A DNA stretch of 64,000 nt from Allacma fusca (lineage: Eukaryota > Arthropoda > Collembola > Symphypleona > Sminthuridae): assembly GCA_947179485.1 (NCBI GenBank), contig OX359250.1, forward strand, positions 25,058,654-25,122,653. Direction: 5' to 3'. Below are positions 55,601 through 64,000 of this stretch, in pieces. Within the stretch, counting starts at the first letter, position 1. Each line of letters begins with the position of its first letter. The translations under genes were made by a program, and so were the position numbers. The notes beneath the pieces are model-generated. The model was given only the letters and a program-made list of their open reading frames with translations, ran no database searches and was not told where the DNA came from.

Positions 55601-58600
55601 ACCCCAAACATTAAGATATATACTCAAAACATCAATGTATACCCAAAACGTTAAAATATGTCCAAAACATTAAGAATATACACACAGGGATACCTAATAC
55701 CCTAAATACTGGATGACGTATAGGTTCCAAAAATAGTAAATATTACATGGATACCCGGAACCCCCATATGTATGTACATACATGCAAACACAGTCAAATG
55801 AATAATTGCTGGATGAACATGAGAATTGAACTGGCTTGAGAAGGTGTGCTGGTGCGCATTAACAAATATCACTTGAAGAGTTTAGTGACGAAGGCGAAAT
55901 GTCTTGACCGTCAGCAGCGGTTTCAAAGAGTAGATATGTATGTACCTACACATAGATAAATGAAGCGGGAGTATATACCTCATGCATACAAATTGTAGTG
56001 AGTTCTTTTTTATTTCCACAAACTCCTCAATTATGCTGCCCATACAGTAGTCCCAGCCAAGCTTTCCTCAACTGGTTAGATTTGCATTCGAGAGCAGTAC
56101 AATAATTGTATTAGCAAAATCAGCTCATTACAGGAACTGCATTTAATGTCCAATAAACCGGCCCAGTTAGTGGTATCAAGACAAGAGGAGGAAAATTTGT
56201 GGGAGCCAAACACAAACAATTGAAATGACGGGATGATGTGAAGTTTTCTCACTCAAATTTTCGCATTCGACATCCTCTCATCCCATCCGTTTTTTATGTG
56301 CTTAAATGGAGTTCATGTTTTCCTACATACATAGATACATATATTTGTCCTGTGTGCATGTATTTGCTGAGGTTGTACAAGCGGAGGGTACAAAGGGAAT
56401 TTTCTAAATGAACCGCTGCTGTGTGGTTGATTATGTGTAAATACATATCTATAGGTTACAATTGGAAGGGAAATAATATTTACTGAGGTTTCAAAAGACC
56501 AAGGAGTTTTGATAATGGGACTTTTCACGCAAGGTAGTTTCACTTTTTGATTTCATCTTCCGGTTTACAATTTTTACTTGATTTTAATTTCCTTGTGACA
56601 CATAAACTTTGATGGCATCAATGGCTTTTGCCAGAGGGACAAAATCCGTTACATTTGTTTCTGTTTCCTTTTTTAAAAAATATCCTCAACTTTTTCTTTT
56701 ACGATTCTATATTTTTGATGATTCTATCTTGACCTGATATCTTTAGACACTAGGTATCTCAAGCTCTCAGAGTGCAGAGGGACATTGAGGGAGAAGGAGC
56801 AATTAGGTGGTTCAATCAACTCGGACTGGATGAAGTCCCTGGCGGTTATGATTACCTGTAATATCCATATCTAATAATAACTTGTAATGATAATTAGTCC
56901 AATTGGTGACATTCTCTATAACAACTCTTCTGACTAATTTATGAGTGACCATCTTACGTTGTCATAATAATCGAAAATAAACAGAGGGCTAGGATTCAAA
57001 TGGCTTATTCGTCAAAATTGTAATATTAATGGAGGCTCGTTGTCTCTCAATTTCCTCCGACGGTTGTTTACAGTAGAGCAAATGTAACTGCTTAGATACC
57101 AAAAAATCCCATCTGGTCTAATTCGTGTGAATAATAGAGTATAAGTTCAGATGTTCAAGTAATTAGTAAAAATTACGTTTGTAGAATGTCAAAACCTGGA
57201 AATTGGGTGGGCTAAAATTCATAGGAGTATATTGAGGCACTTAAATGCGGAGCACTTGAGAAATCTTACAAATGACTCCAGCTCATCCCTATCCCTCTTC
57301 GGAGACTTGAGTGGGAAACTTTCACTGAATTTTGAGAATCTCTTTGAAAGCCTGGAGAGTACACGCTACGACAATGATCTGCTAGTCTACTGCTAGGAAG
57401 TGGGAAGAATAATTAGTGTGTGTAGGATGTCCTCTCATGAGAAATCTCGGGAACCCAGGCATTTGCCGGATCTCTTCCGAACGACTCACCCTTAAATGCT
57501 AAAAATACAGTTACATCTATTTACACTAACCCAGGGAATACAAACCTGTAAACAAATTTTACAGTGCATTCTAGTAATTAATTATATACATAGTTGCTCA
57601 TTCCCCTTGCTCCTATAGACATAGTAAATCCTGTACAAAATATACAATTTCTATTATTTTGTAATTATCTATACAATCCTGAGTCCTGAGTCTGTAAATT
57701 ATTTTTATTTATCTAAATAAATATTGTGAGGGACAGAATGATGAAAGAACAGGTTATTTTTTAAGTCCTCCTTTATAGACACTATAGGTCATCTTTTTGC
57801 TGAGAGTGAGGACTTAACCCCAATGAATTCCCATGGACTGTATGCCCTAGATTTTAAACACGTGGGTGTATAGTTTGGACTGGAAGGAAATTCTAGAGAA
57901 GGTTGTTTCTCTGAAATAAATGAATACCCAAGGATCCGCTTTTTGTGGATCGTAAGAAAGTCGACTGGAACTGAAATCGAGGGGAAACTTCCGTAGTAAA
58001 AATACTATAACCGGAGTTTTGTTGATGGAAGAGTTGACAAGTTTTGACAGACGACATCACATTTGTTTCCATACTACCTCACAACTACGAGAGTTACCCA
58101 GAAATTCCAAACAGAGCCCGAGCATGATGGACGGAGTGGTGTCTGCTAAAATGACAACTATCCCGACAGATTTTTCAAGGGTCTCCACTTTTACGGGCCA
58201 TATAACTTCCTCCTTGCTGCATTCCCTCCTCCAAACATATTGCTCTCTGTGTACCTCTAAACTTTGTCGAGTGTTTTCCTTTTAGAGTTTTCCTTTCCAC
58301 CCCCCTCCCCCTCCCCATACATGGGCTGGAATTCTCCACCTAATTTCCTTGATTTCTTTTGTGAGCTCTGGAGATATATTTTTTCTCAAAACGAGAGAAG
58401 AGTTGGGAAAAATGAGTTCTCTAATAAGCTGAGATACTCTCAGCAAAGCAATTTATCTCCTCCGTTCGACTCTTCAGTGTATTTCCACTTGGTATTTTCT
58501 TCCTGGATTTATTTTCTCAATCTTGAAAAAAATCTGTAGTCTTGGTTTGTAGTACGGGGATATTTAGCAGGGTCTATGTCTATATCTATGTGAAGTTCCA

Positions 58601-61600
58601 TGCGTCTGTATGTACTCCTATACATGGAGTGGGTATAAAGACACGAAAATGCACCTTCAGGGGTCGTGATTTATTGACTCTTTTTGTTCTCGTAAAGATA
58701 TCAACACAGGAAGGGTTTTAGTATCACACAAAAATCTATTTTACTTCAAAGGATTCTTTTTTTTTTTATATTTGGACTCGAGCATTCCCTAACATATGGG
58801 AAGAACAAATCTCACCGGTTCCGTTACTCTTCTTGAATCATCTTCCCAACCTGTGAAGGTACTATTATATAGCTTCCCTCAAAGGCACTCCTCGGAATTG
58901 GGAGGCCCACAGTGGCAGATACAAATAAGCAAAGTAGTTGTTCAATTTTCATACCGTAAGACATCCCTCGTGTCACTTAATGGGAATTTATCCAAATAGT
59001 CAGCCTCTGTATTTATGTAGATTCTTTCCCTCAAGTGTAAAATGTTGTCTGGTCCATTTCAATTCTAAATGGGACAGAAGCCTGATAGGTGCTAGTTACA
59101 GTACAGTCTCTTTATAAAGGTCTAGATAAAAGGAGTGAAATTTGGTTAAAAATAGTGCACTTTTTATAGAGACTGGTTTTTTAAGGAGAGAAATTAGCAT
59201 TGCTACAAATATGCGTTAAAATATTTTTGGCTAATTGGAGTAAGTCCTCTTACAAGGGAGGTGTGAGGTTAGGGCAAGAGTTCACTGGTTATTTGAAATG
59301 GGTTCTGTAAGGTAAGATTGATACTTCAAGGGAATATTTGATGTCTGTTGGCCAGAGGGATTTGGCGAGAGGGAATTAAGAGCATTTGTGGAAGAAACAG
59401 AAACCTGGGATTGATTCTGTTTGTAATCATCATTGCTCATCAGGTTCTCAATAAGGAGACAAGCGGGCTTCGCGGGTGGTGTCAATAATGCTGGAACTTC
59501 ACCCTCTTTCCGCTCATTCCATTCTTCCCATTATTTACTTCACCATCCCTATTATACGTGGAAATGTTCAGCCGTCGTTTTTACAAGCGGGACACACACA
59601 CGAGTGTGAGCACAATGGTCCCTCCAACTCCCTTCTGGTACATACTGGGAGGGGTGTCATTATCAAAAATCTTTTATCTACCCCTCTGTCATTCTTCTCC
59701 CGTACATATATGGAGTTACGCATTTCCTGGACAGAAATCAGCCCTTCTTGGTGATTTGTCAAGATTTTAGGATCACCCGCAAAACCATAATGTTCAGTTC
59801 ACACCATACTTAAATCATAATGAATTTTTCTACATTTCATGCTCAATTCAGCACTTGAGGGGCAATGCGTTTGGAACGATTGTACAAGTCCTATATGCAG
59901 TACAGTGTCCTGAGCCTGTAAAAGGCACTTTTATCAGGGCATTTTCTTTTGAACAACTTTTTCATTTTGTTTGTACAAATTTAAGTTTACCACCATAGCG
60001 TTTTTTCTTTCTTTTTACAAGAGCACGTGATTTTTAAAGGTAAAATTTGCTTGTTTTAAGGGCGTCCTTATACAAAGTATAGATGTCTGTTTGGAATGTG
60101 AAGCTTCGAACTTCATATTTTGAATTTTACCAATGCATTTGGAAGCTTACCACTTGCTCCTGAAGCTTATCATCCCATTCTGAAATTCCAGCACTCAACA
60201 TTCATAAGCACATAAATGTTCCATTTTTCCAATTAACTCATCTCTGATTGAGAATCATCTCCGTCCATCAATGTACATAGATAGTAATCATGCATAACTC
60301 CTTTAATGTATTTTTATTTCCCTCGAACTCAACACATGGTTCACTCTGAATAAAAAGCTGGAGTTCTCAGCCAAGTCATATTTGACTATTGTATTTGAAC
60401 CGAAAGCATATTTGGATTTATGACTGGGGAAGGTTGCACAAGGGAGTTTCTGTCCGAGGTCAAGTGTCGAGGATTGATCAGTTGATGCGGCATTATCTCC
60501 CAATTGTATGAATATTGAGGGAGTCTTCTTATTCCATATCATAGTCCCTCGTTCGGATTTTGTAGGACTCCGTAAGGCTCAGAGCTCTCTCACTCGTGCT
60601 CCTATACTCTCCCAATTGAGAGCTTTGCATCTTTCTTTCCCTAGCTTTGCTTGCGCAGAGACGTTACCAATCTGCTCGGCTTTCGTTGAATCGATTCCAA
60701 CATGAGTCTGCCCCCCCCCCTGACATGGGGACAATGCTCTGTACACTCGGACTCCGACTCTGGTTTATTGAGAGTGACCTGGGTTGGTGTTTTATTAATG
60801 GCCGGATTATGGTCGGGAAGTGGCCCCGAGTGCATGGGAGTCTATGATAGTTTCCTGTGCAGGTCGCCAGGGCATCATTCGTAGTGTTGACGTATGCAAA
60901 ATGCGTCCACCACAAGCTCCGTGCTCGGCGTGGACGGGCCGATAAGAGAATTTTATTTGTTCGTGATTACCATGATAAATATTTTCGTACTCGTGCACAA
61001 ATTGGCACGAGTATCTATAGTATATAGATATAGTAATGTGCGAAATCAATACAGAGAGAAAAAAGCAGCCAGGAGGAACGGGAGTTTCTCCAGTCCTCTA
61101 GGGATAGCGTCCTCAGTATATGCAAAAACGAGCCTTCATACTCCGGACAATATGTATAGGATAGGATGCCCGAGTCACCTCTTTGATTGTATTTTTAGTC
61201 CGTTAAATCTTAGTCAGCCAATTTTCGGGAACACGTCCCTCCTCCAATACTCAGGTGTAGATATATATATGGGTTTCATAAGCGGAACTAAAAGTGTAAC
61301 AACTGGATATATCTAGATGTAGCTCCGCACTTACAATTAGACTTTCCGTTACATTAGGGTCCCGTGACGTGCATTGACTGGGAAATAAATGTAACGGGAG
61401 ATTTGAGAGGGGCAAGACCTCTCCACAAAATAATATTTGAAATTCAAGCACTGTATTTTCCCGTGAAAAATTATTATTTCTTGGTGTGGCTCTCCACTAT
61501 ACATAATTCCCCAGAGGTGTTTCCTGCCCTGGCGTTTTTATTACCGTAATTTCTAATGACTCAGCCCGCACTTCCTACCCCACTCACTGTAAACCAGGGA

Positions 61601-64000
61601 TTTGTTTATGTATGTACAAGCATGGAGTCGGAGTCATAATTACTCCCGTCCAATACTCAAACCTATGAGTTCCGGATTGTGCGATTACCCCTGTTCCCAT
61701 TTTCACTCAATCCTTGGGATTTCGTGTGGGTGAACTTGTAAATACTTATTAAACTTGCGTGTGCTGTAATTTACCTTATTTCCCCCATAATTTTTAAACA
61801 TATGAGAAGTTTACAATCTTCTAGGTCGCGCTGGTTCACTTTGAGTCCTTTTTCCTCACAAAAAAAAAACTGGTATATCTTTTCCCAATGAACTTGCTCA
61901 CATTAGGTCCAATCCCCTTTATGCAGTTTACTCAGGTAAATGCATTTACTCAGAGAGGTGTCACTTGACAAGTCAATTATGCCAAGGTTGGATTTTCAAA
62001 AGAAATTGAATCCGCAGAATTATATGTAAATTGAGTTGTCAGATATAATTATTATTGCAAGTGGAAAAATTGAATTTCAGGATATTTTTTTTTTCAGGTT
62101 ATTTATTATTATCGGGGGTCCTTTGAGGATTTATAATTACTTTTGAACCACTATCCTCCTGTTCATTGATTGACACTAGAAGATCGCTCTTCCTATAGAG
62201 TGGGACTTGTAAAAAGGAAAGCTGTCTCAAAAGGAATAAAACCAGTCATAACTGAGGAACTTGTCGTGGCCTAACTGCTAACTCCTCAATAATTTGTTCC
62301 ATTGCCAATTTCCCTGCAAAATCAGACCTTGTTCTTGCCATTTCTAAGGGTAATAAAATATATGAAAGCAACCAGATGAGATGGTTTAAATGGGAGGTCA
62401 AGTCCTCAAGTGTAAAACTACAGTATTGGTTTTTATGCCTTATTGTTTATGTTATTTGGAAGGTCCTGCGTATCGGCATGTGCATATTTAAGAATTGTAC
62501 AGCCTGAGGCTATATGTAAAGATCGTTGGGTACAATTTTATTTTACGTACATACATACAAGCAAAATACACAGTTCTATTTTATTATGTACATACATGCT
62601 AAGAGGGCATGCTTTCCAGGGTACAATGATCCCTCCCAATTCCATAGTGTCTAAATGAGCTTACAAAGGAAACTATGGCGGGAAAGATTTGGATGCGGTT
62701 CATTGTCGCATGTTTTTTTTTTTGAGAGAGAGAGAGAGAGAGGATGTGTCAGATTGGAAAATGTGGAGAAAATCCGTGGAAAATCCAACCACCGATACAA
62801 ATGAGCTTACAAGAACCTTGGCTTTTCCAATCATCCAGTTTCTCTTTCCCTTCGTCTCCCCCTCCAGTCCCAATGCTACACTTATTCTCATGAGCTTTGT
62901 CGTTTTACGTTCTAAGCCCCGTGAATCTCGAGGTTTTTTTCCCTCCTTCCCCGGCGACAACTTCTCAACTGGAATCCGAGTCAGGGTCCACATTCTACTC
63001 TTCCTGGAGTTCCTCAAAATTGTGGAGAGAGAGAGAGAGTCTCAATTTAAATAGTTTTCTTTTTCTGGGAAAGCCCGTGGTTAATTATATGAATAATGAT
63101 AGGCTCGAGTGATCTCCGGCGTCAAGATGGTTCCCTGGAACTGTGCTTCCATTGTGGGGTGATCATGCGGGTATATATCAAGGCTTGGAGGACATGATCT
63201 GGTGTCCTTTGTCAAGCTTTCCACAACCAGGTGTCACCATTCCCACCCTGAAATTTATTGTGGCCGGAGATGTCAAATTATGGATCTGGGGATCCTTTAA
63301 TATTCTTCCGCTTGACTGGCATTTGGCGAGGGAGGGTGTGAAGGTGCTATAATTCCAACGGCATTGTAAACATGCCAATAGTAAATCCCAAACTTATTGT
63401 GTAGTTCCAAGGCTGGAGGGGTAATATTCCCCTCAATATTTTTTAATACCTCTATTATTATGGAATTCGGACAAGACTCTTGGTGGGCTTGACAATTCAA
63501 ATAAAAAATAAAGCAAAATAAGACACTCTGTAAAATCCAGGGCTATTTTTAGGAACGTACTTATTATTACTGTAAAAATAATTTCTAAGAGCCAGGTTCC
63601 TGCACAATGTCGCTCCTTATTCAGCATGAGCATCATTAGGAGCTAATTGTGCTAAATAGGAAACCACGGGCATTACGGAAACCCACGTACATTGAAGGAG
63701 CCAATGCTAAAGGGGCTGTTAATTCATTGTCTATTACGTTGTTTTGGGCCTCGTGCTTGGTTTCCCCATTCCCCTAGAAAATTAATGTTGTTAGTTTTCT
63801 ATGAGAAACATAATTGAATTAATTATGCCGGGAAGCCTTCAACTGTAAGAACAAGACTTAGTCCTCCCATCCTTCCAAAAGTGTCAATTTACTTGTCAGA
63901 CTTACTCATCATAAGAACATCCAGGGACAATTCCTAATCTAATGACAACCACTCCAGGGAGGCAGTTTTAAACTACCCGACTTCACTCTCTAACCCAACG
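49604..64000. other. Presumed intron or intergenic DNA upstream of the Pro/Asn/Gln-rich exon
   Basis: No exon is defensible over 14 kb. Open frames such as 53154-53684 plus (176 codons), 54196-54546 minus and 59282-59485 minus lack recognisable domains and clean splice borders. The stretch carries (TG)n near 49907-49923, TACATACATAC-rich words near 55200-55600 and 51360-51400, and C-runs near 53979 and 60711. A (GA)n run lies near 62725-62742. At 55550-55680 the word ACCCAAAACATTAATATAT recurs about six times. It probably contains the first exons of the minus-strand gene. Confidence 0.4.
55545..55690. repeat. Short tandem repeat of a ~20-bp CAAAACATTAATATATACC unit
   Basis: Words of the form CAAAACATTAATATATACC and CAAAACATCAATATATACC repeat head to tail about seven times, with small changes, within a TACATA-rich region. 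No coding role is inferred. Confidence 0.65.

Noticed and set aside
62689-63112. Plus- and minus-strand frames around a (GA)n run
   Set aside because: The frames start in a GAGAGA repeat and lack domains or splice borders.

Overview
The window is eukaryotic nuclear DNA from an invertebrate, most likely an arthropod. The evidence is spliced genes with GT/AG introns, an AT-rich background with many (CA)n, (GA)n and TACATA-type simple repeats, a high-affinity choline transporter of animal type, and a dense load of DNA transposons. A crustacean such as a copepod would fit, but that is a guess from composition and gene style. No tRNA, rRNA, CRISPR or prokaryotic feature was seen.

The first ~27 kb is a transposon-rich block. 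A 1.3 kb non-autonomous element (261-1573) lies next to a complete 4.0 kb PIF/Harbinger element (1615-5630). That element has TTA target duplications, a 7-exon DDE transposase whose reading frame is open throughout, and a convergent MADF/BESS DNA-binding gene. A perfect hAT-type MITE is nested in an intron of the MADF gene. A GTGAGTATGCATG array, a second hAT-like element (6760-8186, itself carrying an inner element) and other foldback elements follow. Between 8.5 and 21.1 kb there are at least four rearranged copies of a secreted/membrane cytochrome b561 family gene in alternating orientation. All are damaged, and two share the same frameshift.

From 22.3 to 25.7 kb on the minus strand lies an intact three-exon gene for mitochondrial ribosomal protein mL49 (MRPL49). 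Its 2.7 kb first intron holds a foldback MITE and a 1.2 kb inverted-repeat element. Upstream of it is a 24-bp minisatellite (26.5-27.06 kb) and a 114-bp near-perfect hairpin that shares its ends with the intron element.

The 28.9-39.1 kb stretch is a complete eight-exon SLC5A7-type sodium/choline cotransporter (616 codons). Convergent to it, at 47.4-49.6 kb on the minus strand, is the long last exon of a Pro/Asn/Gln/Ser-rich low-complexity protein I cannot name. The remaining sequence to 64 kb reads as intron or intergenic DNA with simple repeats and no exon I can defend.
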